NCBI RefSeq assembly: GCF_000829695.1
Contig: NZ_BBNN01000016.1
Location: 186,001-250,000, forward strand
Source of the DNA: Streptomyces sp. NBRC 110035
Lineage (GTDB): Bacteria; Actinomycetota; Actinomycetes; Streptomycetales; Streptomycetaceae
DNA: 64,000 nt
Reading direction: 5' to 3'
The notes below the pieces were generated by a model. The model was not told the origin of the DNA, made no database searches, and was given only the letters and a program-made list of their open reading frames with translations. The position numbers were made by a program, and so were the translations under genes. This document shows positions 16,156 through 24,625 of this stretch, piece after piece. Each line of letters opens with the position of its first letter. Within the stretch, counting starts at the first letter, position 1.

Positions 16156-18996
16156 TCACTCCGTGCGGCGCCCCGCCGCCAGGCGGACGATGTCCACCCT
16201 CGACCGGATGCCCAGTTTCCGGTACACCCGGGTGAGCGTCGCCTCGACCGTCTTGACGCTGACGAACAGACGGGCGGCGATCTCCCGGTTGGTGGCGCCC
16301 TCCATCACCAGCGAGGCGACCTGCCGTTCCATCGAGGCGAGGCCGTCCAGCGCCGCCGAGGTGGCCGCGGGCACCGCCTCCGGCTCCACCGGGCCGGCGG
16401 CCACGGCCGCGTCCACCTGCCGCAGCCAGGGCAGCGCGCGGCAGCGCCTGAACAGCCGGGCGGCCTCGTCGTACGGGACATGACCCGGGGCAGCCCCCGG
16501 GCGCCGGGCGCGCAGCCGGGCCAGCGCGAACGCGGCCCGCGCCTCCTCCAGCCCGTGCCCCAGCCGCCCCAGCCGATCCTGCGCCGACGCCAACTGCTCC
16601 TGCGCGGCCTCGTGTTCCCCGCGGGCCGCCCGCACCAGCGCCTCCGCGCGGTCCAGTACGGCGAGGACGCCCGCACGGTCCAGCCGCAACGCGTGCACCC
16701 GCGTGAGGTTGATGAGTTCCTGCGCCTCGCCCGGCTCACCGATCCGGACCAGCGCCTCGGCGAGATCGCCGTGCCAGCGGCCCCGCGCGGGGTCGATGAT
16801 GCCCATGCCCTGCTCCAGCTCCCGCACCCGGCGCAGAGAGCGGACGGAACCCGCCGCGTCCCCGGCGGCCAACTGGGCGTAGCCGAAGGCGGCCAGGGCG
16901 CGCGAGAGGTACATCTGGTCGCCGTCCACCTCGGCGTGGTCCGCGGCCTCCCGCGCCAGCACCAGCGCCCGCTCCACGTCCCCGCCACAGGCCTCCGCGA
17001 GCGAGGCCAGCATCGCCGAGGCACCCTCCCCGATCCCGGAGTCCCGGGCCAGCCGCAGGCTCTCCCGGGCCAGGTCCAGGGCGCGGCCGCAGTGCCCGGA
17101 GCGCAGCTCCGTGTCGGCCAGGAAGCGCAGGAAGTGCACCTCGCTCTCGACCATGCCGCGCCGCCGCGCCTCACGCAGCAGCCCGGTGATGCTCTTGCGG
17201 GCCTCGGGCAGCTGGTCGCTCATGAGCAGCCAGCGGAACCTGGCCATGCCCGCGCCGTTGTGGTGGCAGGCCACATACGGGTCCTGGGGTTCCCTCAGGG
17301 CCCGCTTGATGGTGGCCGGGGCGTCGGGGTGGCCCATCAGCGTCTCGGTGGACGACTGGAAGGACAGCGCCATCAGCTCGGTGCGCCGGTCCTTGCCCCG
17401 CGCCGCCAGGTCCGCCGCGTGCGCGGCCTCCCGCCGGGCCTTGTCGAAGTCTCCGTCGACCACCAGTTCCCGCCAGGCCAGCTGGTAGTGGACCAGGGCG
17501 AGCAGCCGCGGGTCGTCGCCCGCGTCGGCCAGCACCTGCGGGAAGACCGCGTCGACCTCACCGAGCGCCTGCCCGGCCGCCTCGATGACCACCATCCACG
17601 CACGCACCCGCTCCGCGGGCGCCGTGGCCCGGGTCAGCACCTCGCGCGCGATGTCCCGGGCGAGATCCGCCTCTCCCGCGATGATGGCGTCCTCGGCGGC
17701 CTGCAGCCGCCGTTCGTCCGGGCCCGGCGTGCCGTCGGCTGTGTCGGCCGGGGTGCGGCGGGCGGCCAGCAGCCCCAGCGAGGCGGCGATCGAGGGCGCC
17801 CCGCGGTCCCGGGCCAGCGTGGCGGCCTCGGCGAGCCGGGCCGCCACCTGCGGGTCGGTGCCGGTCGTGGCGAGCGCCAGATGCCGGGCCCGCTCGATGG
17901 GGTCGGACGCCGCCGTGGACAGCGCCGCGTGAGCGGCCCGCCGCTCGTGCGCGGGGGCCTCCGCGTACAGCGCGGCCGAGATCAGCGGATGCGCGAACCG
18001 CAGCGCCGGCTCCTCCGGGTCCGTCGCCAGCAGCCCCAGCGCGGCGGCCTGGGCCGTCTCCTCCTCGGCGTGGTCCCGGCCGGCCGCGTGCAGCAGCGTC
18101 GCCGTGGGGCGGGCACCGGCGCTGGCCACCAGCAGGGTGCGGCGCGCGTCGTCCGACAGCATCTCCAGCCGGCTGAGGACCAGGGCACGCAGCGAGGTCG
18201 GCACCGGCAGCGGCTCGCCGGGGCGCGGCCGGGCCGGGCTCTCGGCCAGGGCACGGCCCAGTTCGAGGGCGAACAGCGGGTTGCCGTCACTGGTGCGGTG
18301 GATGTCACGGACCGTGGTGCGGGACAGGCCCGTGTAGCCGCGGTGGTCGAGCAGCGCGGACACCTGGGCACGGGAGAACGGGCCCAGCCGCACCACGTGG
18401 GTGTCCGGCGGGCAGGCCCGCAGATGACGGTCGTACTCCTGCCCTCCGGTGCCCTCGGCCCGCACCGCGCACAGCATCTGCACGGGCGCGTCGCCCAGGC
18501 GCCGGGCGGCGAAGCCCAGCAGCTCCGTGCTGGCCGAGTCCAGCCACTGCAGATCGTCCGCGACGACCAGGACCGGCCCCTCGGTGGCCAGCGCCCGCAG
18601 CGTGGACAGCACCGCCAGGCGCAGCGCGAGCCCGTCCCGCTGGAGCGTGGACTCGCCGCGGCCGGTGAGCGCCGACTCCAGCGCGGTGCGCTGCGCGGCG
18701 GGCAGCGCACCGGACACCCTCTCGAGGACCAGACCGAACAGGTCCGCCAGCGCCAGGAACGGAAGGTGGGATTCGGACTCCGTGGCGGAGCAGCGCAACA
18801 CCGTGTGCGCCCCGCCCGCGTTTTCCGCCGCAAGTGCCCGCAGCACGGTCGATTTACCTATTCCGGCGGGCCCGTGCAGCAGCACGCTGCCCCCGCGGGC
18901 CAGCTGCTCGCGCGCTTCGGCAAACGGTTCCTCCCTGCCGATGACCAGGTCGGAGCGGCACCTGGCAGGATTCCTGAAGTCCCGGCGCACGGTCAC
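16156..18996 (-). CDS. LAL-type LuxR regulator with AAA/STAND ATPase domain
   Basis: 946 residues from the GTG at 18996, chosen for the AGGAGGGA ribosome site three bases before it. The N-terminal P-loop NTPase has Walker A GPAGIGKST (near residue 45) and Walker B LVVADDLQWLD. A long helical repeat region follows, and the last 65 residues form a LuxR/NarL helix-turn-helix (ASMERQVASLVMEGATNREI, then LFVSVKTVEATLTRVYRKLG). Large ATP-binding LuxR (LAL) proteins are usually activators, often of secondary metabolism or sugar use. No biosynthetic cluster is adjacent, so its target is open. The promoter side (19000-19140) is unusually AT-rich for the window. Confidence 0.85.
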   Translation of the reverse strand: MTVRRDFRNPARCRSDLVIGREEPFAEAREQLARGGSVLLHGPAGIGKSTVLRALAAENAGGAHTVLRCSATESESHLPFLALADLFGLVLERVSGALPAAQRTALESALTGRGESTLQRDGLALRLAVLSTLRALATEGPVLVVADDLQWLDSASTELLGFAARRLGDAPVQMLCAVRAEGTGGQEYDRHLRACPPDTHVVRLGPFSRAQVSALLDHRGYTGLSRTTVRDIHRTSDGNPLFALELGRALAESPARPRPGEPLPVPTSLRALVLSRLEMLSDDARRTLLVASAGARPTATLLHAAGRDHAEEETAQAAALGLLATDPEEPALRFAHPLISAALYAEAPAHERRAAHAALSTAASDPIERARHLALATTGTDPQVAARLAEAATLARDRGAPSIAASLGLLAARRTPADTADGTPGPDERRLQAAEDAIIAGEADLARDIAREVLTRATAPAERVRAWMVVIEAAGQALGEVDAVFPQVLADAGDDPRLLALVHYQLAWRELVVDGDFDKARREAAHAADLAARGKDRRTELMALSFQSSTETLMGHPDAPATIKRALREPQDPYVACHHNGAGMARFRWLLMSDQLPEARKSITGLLREARRRGMVESEVHFLRFLADTELRSGHCGRALDLARESLRLARDSGIGEGASAMLASLAEACGGDVERALVLAREAADHAEVDGDQMYLSRALAAFGYAQLAAGDAAGSVRSLRRVRELEQGMGIIDPARGRWHGDLAEALVRIGEPGEAQELINLTRVHALRLDRAGVLAVLDRAEALVRAARGEHEAAQEQLASAQDRLGRLGHGLEEARAAFALARLRARRPGAAPGHVPYDEAARLFRRCRALPWLRQVDAAVAAGPVEPEAVPAATSAALDGLASMERQVASLVMEGATNREIAARLFVSVKTVEATLTRVYRKLGIRSRVDIVRLAAGRRTE

Positions 18997-19271
18997 CGCT
19001 CCCTCCTGTGTCGTGTCCTGGCCAATATTAGGCAAGGGGTCGGTTAAATCCCGAGGCACGACGTCGTGAGGGAAATAACAGCGGACGCGCGGATGAAATC
19101 CGAAGCCCCGGCACACCGGCCGAAAACCCCGGCCCGCCGGTATTGCCGATCCCGCGGGAACACCGCAAACCTACGGCAACCACCCCGCCGCGCGAGGCGT
19201 TCGCCGGCTGCGGGGTGCCGGTGAGGCCGAGCAGGAACAGCGGGACCCCCGGGCCGTCGGCGGGACCCCGG

Positions 19272-20531
19272 TCACCGGGCTTCGGAGCGTCCTGTCCCTT
19301 CCTCCTCCGCCTCCCCCTCCTGCCACGGGACGTGCGCCGTCAGCCGGAACACGCCTCCGGGGCGCCGTTCCGCGGTCAGCGTGCCCCGCAGTCCCGACAG
19401 ACGCTCCCGCAGTCCCGACAGGCCGGTGCCCGCACCGCCTTCGGCAGTGGGCGCGCCGTCGTTCTCCATCGTCAGCCGTACCGCGTCCGGGCCCGCCGTG
19501 CGCAGCGACACGGTGCAGCGTGACGCGCCCGGCGCGTGGCGGAGCACGTTCGTCGTTCCCTCGCGCACCACCCAGCCGAGTGCGGCCTGGACATCGGCGG
19601 GAAGCCGGTGCGCCGGCCCGTCCTCGATGCTGCAGGCGATGTCGGCCGCCTCCAGTACGGAGCGGGCTCCGGCGAGTTCGGTGTGCAGGTCGGCGGTCCG
19701 GTAGCCGCGCACCACCGAGCGGATCTCCCGCTGCGACTCCTGCGCGATGCGCTGCACCTCCACCATGTGGTCCACCGCCTCCGGCCGCCCCCGGCGCGCC
19801 AGCTGGACCGCGAGCTCGCTCTTCAGCGCCACCACCGCGAGGTTGCGCCCCAGCACGTCGTGCAGGTCGCGGCCGAACCGCAGCCGTTCCTCGGCGACGG
19901 CGAGCCGTGCCTGCGTCTGCCGTGCCGCGGCCAGTTCCTCGACCAGGCGCACGCCCCAGCCGGTGGCCCGGATCGCCGCGGCCATGGAGGGCGCCATGAT
20001 CAGGGTGCCGCCGAGCACGACCGCCAGCCACGTCCCGGAGAGTCCCACGGCCACGCCGCCCGCCGCCATGGACAGGGAGACCACCGCCACCAGTACCGCT
20101 CCCGTCCGGCGGGGCAGCGCCAGCGCGGAGGGGCCGGAGTGGAACATCAACAGCCAGAACAGGCAGGTCGCCAGGCCGCGTTCGTCGATGCGGCCGGTGG
20201 CGTACAGCGCGCATCCCAGGGTGGCCAGGGTCACGGTCGCGGCTGTGTACAGGGCGATCAGCGGGCCGGGCCGGGGAGCGGTGCCGAGATAGTGGCGGAG
20301 GGCGGCGCGGGAGAGCAGCGTCTGGAGCACGACGTGGACCGAGGCCAACGCGGCCACGGACACCACCGTGGACGTGCCGGCACCCGACTGCGCCACCCAG
20401 AGTGCCCACAGCCCGACCTCGAAGACGGTGAAGTGGCCGAGACTGAGCAGCGCGTACCGGCGATAACGACCGGGGCCGTCCGGTCCGCCGAGCCGTTCCA
20501 CCCAGTCGTCCATGTTCATGGTCATCGTCAT
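19272..20531 (-). CDS. Orphan DesK/NarL-type sensor histidine kinase
   Basis: About 419 residues; four in-frame ATGs lie at 20531, 20525, 20519 and 20513, and the true start among them is uncertain. The N-terminal half has about six membrane segments. The HisKA_3 dimerisation box FGRDLHDVLGRNLAVVALK holds the phospho-accepting His. The ATPase domain shows REGTTNVLRHA and GTGLSGLRERLS. Such kinases normally pair with an adjacent NarL-type response regulator, but none is beside it; the neighbour is the LAL regulator, which lacks a receiver domain. It is therefore an orphan, or its partner is elsewhere. Confidence 0.85.
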   Translation of the reverse strand: MTMTMNMDDWVERLGGPDGPGRYRRYALLSLGHFTVFEVGLWALWVAQSGAGTSTVVSVAALASVHVVLQTLLSRAALRHYLGTAPRPGPLIALYTAATVTLATLGCALYATGRIDERGLATCLFWLLMFHSGPSALALPRRTGAVLVAVVSLSMAAGGVAVGLSGTWLAVVLGGTLIMAPSMAAAIRATGWGVRLVEELAAARQTQARLAVAEERLRFGRDLHDVLGRNLAVVALKSELAVQLARRGRPEAVDHMVEVQRIAQESQREIRSVVRGYRTADLHTELAGARSVLEAADIACSIEDGPAHRLPADVQAALGWVVREGTTNVLRHAPGASRCTVSLRTAGPDAVRLTMENDGAPTAEGGAGTGLSGLRERLSGLRGTLTAERRPGGVFRLTAHVPWQEGEAEEEGTGRSEAR

Positions 20532-20877
20532 GGTCCCGGCCCCCGGATCCCTCGTCCCGGGTTCCGTTGTACTCAACCTCGCGGTCCCGTGGCGGCACCG
20601 CTGCTGCACCCGGCGTGTACGGCGGCGGATTCCCGGCAGCTCCGCCGCGGGTCGGCGTCCTCCATGACGGTGTTCACGCCCTCCACACTCCCTGTGGTCC
20701 GAGGGCAGCGGAGGTGCGGTCTGTCACGGCTTTCCACGACGTCTGTCATACGGACCCGTGGCACGCCGCACGGCCGCCGACGCCGCAGGGGTGCTCGAAG
20801 CCCTCCGGGGCACGGTTCAGAGGGGGGTGTGAGGGTGCCGTAGGAGGTCTGCGGCCGCTGCCGCAGACCCGTGGGGG
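20532..20877. other. 346-base intergenic region, little content
   Basis: This region separates the histidine kinase start from the end of the next minus-strand gene. Apart from the hairpin at 20847-20868 I see no supported gene or repeat. Confidence 0.5.
20847..20868 (-). terminator. Hairpin terminator after the 88-residue gene
   Basis: Perfect 8-base arms GTCTGCGG and CCGCAGAC with a 6-base loop, 10 bases beyond the stop of the gene ending at 20878. Confidence 0.55.
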
Positions 20878-21144
20878 TCAGGCCTCGTGGTGCTCCTCGG
20901 ACAGGCCCGGCCAGTCCTCGGGACCGCCGCCCTGCCACTCGATGAGGTCGGTTCCCTCGACGTCGGTGACATAGAGGTCGGCGAGCCGCAGGATCTCGCT
21001 CACGTCGTCGAGGTGCGAGGCGACGCCCAGCGTCTCGTCACCCGAGGTGACCCGGCGCGAGCCGTCCAGCGCAGGGGAGTGGACCACGATGTGCGGATGC
21101 TCCGTCGGGGCCGCCGCAGCTGCCGCGTGTGCTGGATCTGCCAT
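20878..21144 (-). CDS. Small conserved hypothetical protein
   Basis: 88 residues. The core HIVVHSPALDGSRRVTSGDE with LGVASHLDDVSEILRLAD and a C-terminal Trp-rich, acidic end (LIEWQGGGPEDWPGL) resembles a family of short Streptomyces proteins of unknown role that I recall with the pattern RRVT..E.LG.A. The start at 21144 has GGAGG only one base upstream, which is unusually close, so a different start is possible. There is no membrane segment. A hairpin follows the stop. Confidence 0.6.
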   Translation of the reverse strand: MADPAHAAAAAAPTEHPHIVVHSPALDGSRRVTSGDETLGVASHLDDVSEILRLADLYVTDVEGTDLIEWQGGGPEDWPGLSEEHHEA

Positions 21145-21503
21145 GCCTCCAGGCTGCTGCCCGCCGGGCGGATCCGCACCCCGGACGGGGCCGGCGGACC
21201 GGCCCCGGGGCCGCGGTGGGTGCGACGGCACGGGGCGCGGTTCCTCTCCGGTCGAAGGAGGAGCGCCGACGGCCTTCCCTCCCCCGCACCGGTTCGCACG
21301 CCGCCGAGGCGCCCCTGCCCTGCGCGCGGGCGGGAGGGGCCCGCGAAGGCACCCGGTGTCTCGCCGTCCGGCCGCACTGCCCGGGCCCCCGATGGGCGGC
21401 CGACGAGTGGACCGGCGTCCGATGAACGTCATATGTGACGTGTTTGACTTCCCCGTTCTGGGAAGGCGAACGCCCATCACTGGTCACGCGAGTGGGGGAC
21501 ACG
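21145..21503. other. Divergent intergenic region before the three-gene operon
   Basis: 359 bases with no gene. The right-hand 80 bases hold two palindromes and a TTGACT -35-like element (21444-21449); the rest is GC-rich with no feature I can support. Confidence 0.5.
21426..21465 (+). promoter_or_regulatory. Two perfect palindromes upstream of the three-gene operon
   Basis: ACGTCA-TATG-TGACGT (21426-21441) is a perfect inverted repeat. CTTCCC-CGTTCT-GGGAAG (21448-21465) is a second one and overlaps TTGACT (21444-21449). They end about 38 bases before the first ATG of the operon, the usual place for operators. Confidence 0.55.
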
Positions 21504-22313
21504 ATGATCAGATCCCGGGCAGTGCCCACGAACGGGCTCTCGCCGGTCTACGACGAGACCGGTGCCGCGTCCGCGAGATTCCTGCTGTGGCTGACGGAGG
21601 AGAGCGGTGGCGCGCTCGGGAACCGGGTTGCCAGTTCCGCCTACGCAGCTCATGAGCGCTGCACCCTGGACCTCGTCGAAGCGGTCGTGGAACGCCTCGC
21701 CGCGCTCGGCTGGATCACCGTGCACAACGACTCCGGCGCCGTTCCCCCGGTGGTCGGTCCGACCGCCGCCGGCCTCGCCGAGGCGCGGGCCTGGGACGAG
21801 GCGTACGACGACCGGGACACCCGGCGCCGGTACGCGAAGGCGGCCCTGTTCGCCTGGTGGGACCGGGCCGGACAGCAGCATCACCTGGGCGGGGCCACCG
21901 CCGAGGACTTCCTCTGGGCGCCGGAAGCCTTCTACTGCGGCCGTCAACTCGCCCTGGAGGACCTTGAGTACGCCAAGGACCACCTGGAGCTGCCCGCCCC
22001 GGTGCACATAGGCGTCGACGACCGGGGCACCGGGGTGTTCCTGTCCTTCGAGCAGTTGGCCACCCTGGTGCAGGCGGCCCGCCCCGACCTGTCGGAGAGC
22101 GACAGCGAGGTGCGGCAGGTGCGCGAACTCGCGAGTGCCCTGACCGATGCCTCGCGCACCGGCGCCGCACCCGACGCGACCACCCTGGAACGCTTCCTGC
22201 GGCACAGCCGGGACCTCGTGCAGAGCGGCTCCCGGTCGGTCGGCTCGATGGGCCGGGACCTGGCCTCCGGCATCGTGACGGACATCGTCAACTCGATGCT
22301 GAGGCTGGGATGA
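21504..22313 (+). CDS. Double winged-helix-like protein, first gene of NTPase/sensor operon
   Basis: 269 residues from the ATG at 21504, preceded by GTGGGGGA; an ATG 69 bases upstream is less likely because it overlaps the palindromes. Residues about 30-100 (LDLVEAVVERLAALGWITVH, then GPTAAGLAEARAWDE) look like a winged helix. Residues about 115-195 (EDFLWAPEAFYCGRQLALED) look like a second. The last 45 residues are amphipathic. There is no membrane segment. It overlaps the next gene by four bases (ATGA), so the two proteins are probably made in fixed ratio and act together. No named family is recognised; a role as DNA-binding or adaptor subunit is inference. Confidence 0.7.
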   Translation: MIRSRAVPTNGLSPVYDETGAASARFLLWLTEESGGALGNRVASSAYAAHERCTLDLVEAVVERLAALGWITVHNDSGAVPPVVGPTAAGLAEARAWDEAYDDRDTRRRYAKAALFAWWDRAGQQHHLGGATAEDFLWAPEAFYCGRQLALEDLEYAKDHLELPAPVHIGVDDRGTGVFLSFEQLATLVQAARPDLSESDSEVRQVRELASALTDASRTGAAPDATTLERFLRHSRDLVQSGSRSVGSMGRDLASGIVTDIVNSMLRLG

Positions 22314-24625
22314 ACGGCTCCAGCGCTCCGCCGGCATCCGCACCGGCGACGGACCCCCCGATCCCCGAGGTGTACGCACGCGAGCCCCTGCTCGGGCAGC
22401 TGGTGCCGCGCCTGGTCGGCCTCGAGCGCGACCACCACCGCAGACGACCGCATCACGAGTTCGCCGAGGACCTGCCCGTGGTCCTGCTCAGCGGCCGGCA
22501 CGGCACCGGAAAGAGCGCCCTGCTGGACGACCTCCAGCAGGCCTACGCGCCGGGTACGGGCCCCTGGCCGGGACCGCGTGTGCCGTTCGCGAGGATCAAC
22601 TGCACGGAACTCCAGGAGCGGGCCCGGGTCGGCCCGGAGATCTCCAACAGCTCCTGCGCGGTGGAGGTCCTGGTCGAACTCGTCACCCAACTGTCGAAGC
22701 CCGTCGCCGGGTTCGGCCGCTTGTGCTTTCCCCGCACCACGGCGGGTCTGCTCGCCGTGGTGTCCGCGCGGCGCCCCGGCAACGACGAGGAACTGCGGGT
22801 GGCCGACCGGCACGCCGCCACCCTGATGACGGACCCACCGGACAACGACCCGCCGGCGGGGGACCCGCCCCCCACCTGGGACACGCTCTTCCGCGCGGCG
22901 CTGCCCGTTTCCCCCGACGGGGGCTCCCCGGACCCCGCGGCCTTTCCCGAGGCGGCCGTGCGCACCTTCCTCGCCGGTCAGCGCCGCCGGTGCTCGCGAC
23001 GGCTCGCCTCCCGTCACCTGGTGCGCTGGTACGAGAGTTACCGCAGCGAGGCCGACAACCGGCTGCGCGGCCTGCCTCCCGGCGCCGCCGCCGTACCGCC
23101 GAGGCCGGTGCCGGCCGTGCTGCGCGCACCGACCGTGGCCCGGATGTGCCAGGAGTTCCACCAGGGCCGCGGCTTCCGGCGAGGGGTCGAACACATGCTG
23201 ACGGCAGCCTTCCTCGCGGACGTACGCTACGGGCCCCTGCGCCGTGCGAACCGCGCCCCCCGCCCGCTGGTCCTCCTCGACAACGTCCACACCGACGCCG
23301 GCCGGGACTTCCTCGAGCTCCTCCTCGAACAGCGTGCGCGGCCCGGCCGGGGCTCCCACGACCAGCTCGTCGTGATCGCGACCGAACTGCGCGGCGACGA
23401 CAGCCCCGCCACCCGGGACGACACCCCCGACGGCGAACACGACCCCTACCCGGCGGCCGTCCGCCGCGCCCTGCACGACGTCGGCACCGACTCCCGGTGG
23501 ACCCGCGCCGGCACCGACCCCTCGGCCGGCGTGCTGCTTCTGCCCCTCCCCCCGCTCGAGACCGAGCACCTGGAGCGGATGCTCAGACGCGACGACCGGG
23601 CCTCCTTCGACCCGTACATCGCGACCGCCGTGCACGACCTGACGCGGGGGCATCCCATGGGCGTCCGCAGACTGTGCGACGCCGTGGTGCACCGGGCGGG
23701 CACCGAGCAGTGGGTGGCGGCCGAGGAACTCCTCGACCTGACCCATCCCGGCGGTGCCGGCGAATCCGTCATCTGGCGGCTGCTCGACACCCTGGTCGGC
23801 AGCGAGAACCACGACGAACTGTGCCTGTTCTCGCTGGCCTGGGACCGCGAGGCTGCCGAACAGCTGGCCGAGCGGTGGGTGCCCCGCCGGATCGACGGGC
23901 TGCCCGCGGCCGACGGTGCCGCCGTCCAGCTGGAACGGGAACGCTGGTCACGGGGACCGGGCAGCCGCCCGTTCATCACGGACCGGTTCCTGCGGGCGCT
24001 GCTGGTGCACCAGATGCGCAGCGGCCGCGGTGGGCGGGGCGTCGACTGGTTCGGCGCGCACGCCCTGCTCGCCGGGCACCACCGGCAGCGGGCCGAGGGC
24101 CGCACGGGGCGGGCGGAGCGCGACGAGAGGTCCCGCTCCCTGTGGCACCGGCTCGCCGCGGGCGAGGCGCAGGAGGTCGTCGACCGGCTGCACGCCGAGT
24201 TCCTCCGGGCCGACGGCGACGCGTGCGACTGGCTGTACATCCTGCGCACGGTGGCCCACGCGCCGCGTCCGCCGGGCGACGCCTGGTTCGAGCAGTGCCA
24301 GGAGGTCGCCCGCGGGCGCCGGGACCGGCTGCAGCTCCGCGCCGACCCCGGCGCGGGACTGGAGAAGCAGGCCGTCAACCGGCTCCTGCACGCCCTGTGG
24401 TACGCGGCGGACGAACTGGCCGAGGCGGACAGGGCCCTGGTCGACCGGATCGGCCAGGACCTGTCCTTCCTGTCCGCCCAGCACCTGACCGGGCGCGCGG
24501 TGCTGGCCCAGGCCGCCGTCCGCTGGCCGCGCGCGGTGCGGGACGGCGAGGACTGGCCCCTGGACCGTCGCTGGCAGGACGACCAGCCCCGCAGGGGGCG
24601 GACAGGCAGGGGAGGGGCGGGATGA
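22310..24625 (+). CDS. STAND-like P-loop NTPase
   Basis: 771 residues. Walker A is LLSGRHGTGKSALL (near residue 60) and Walker B is RPLVLLDNVHTD (near residue 320); a helical C-terminal half follows. The long distance between the two motifs comes from an insertion containing Pro/Asp-rich DPPDNDPPAGDPPPTWD. The pattern suits a STAND or AAA-like signal NTPase rather than a transporter ATPase, since there is no ABC signature. It is coupled to both neighbours by ATGA overlaps. STAND proteins act as switches in regulation, programmed cell death and phage defence. Its role here is not known. Confidence 0.75.
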   Translation: MNGSSAPPASAPATDPPIPEVYAREPLLGQLVPRLVGLERDHHRRRPHHEFAEDLPVVLLSGRHGTGKSALLDDLQQAYAPGTGPWPGPRVPFARINCTELQERARVGPEISNSSCAVEVLVELVTQLSKPVAGFGRLCFPRTTAGLLAVVSARRPGNDEELRVADRHAATLMTDPPDNDPPAGDPPPTWDTLFRAALPVSPDGGSPDPAAFPEAAVRTFLAGQRRRCSRRLASRHLVRWYESYRSEADNRLRGLPPGAAAVPPRPVPAVLRAPTVARMCQEFHQGRGFRRGVEHMLTAAFLADVRYGPLRRANRAPRPLVLLDNVHTDAGRDFLELLLEQRARPGRGSHDQLVVIATELRGDDSPATRDDTPDGEHDPYPAAVRRALHDVGTDSRWTRAGTDPSAGVLLLPLPPLETEHLERMLRRDDRASFDPYIATAVHDLTRGHPMGVRRLCDAVVHRAGTEQWVAAEELLDLTHPGGAGESVIWRLLDTLVGSENHDELCLFSLAWDREAAEQLAERWVPRRIDGLPAADGAAVQLERERWSRGPGSRPFITDRFLRALLVHQMRSGRGGRGVDWFGAHALLAGHHRQRAEGRTGRAERDERSRSLWHRLAAGEAQEVVDRLHAEFLRADGDACDWLYILRTVAHAPRPPGDAWFEQCQEVARGRRDRLQLRADPGAGLEKQAVNRLLHALWYAADELAEADRALVDRIGQDLSFLSAQHLTGRAVLAQAAVRWPRAVRDGEDWPLDRRWQDDQPRRGRTGRGGAG

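Noticed and set aside
16126..19047. A 973-codon plus-strand frame over the LAL regulator
   Set aside because: It is a mirror of the minus-strand gene, with low-complexity Arg/Gln/Gly sequence and no motifs.
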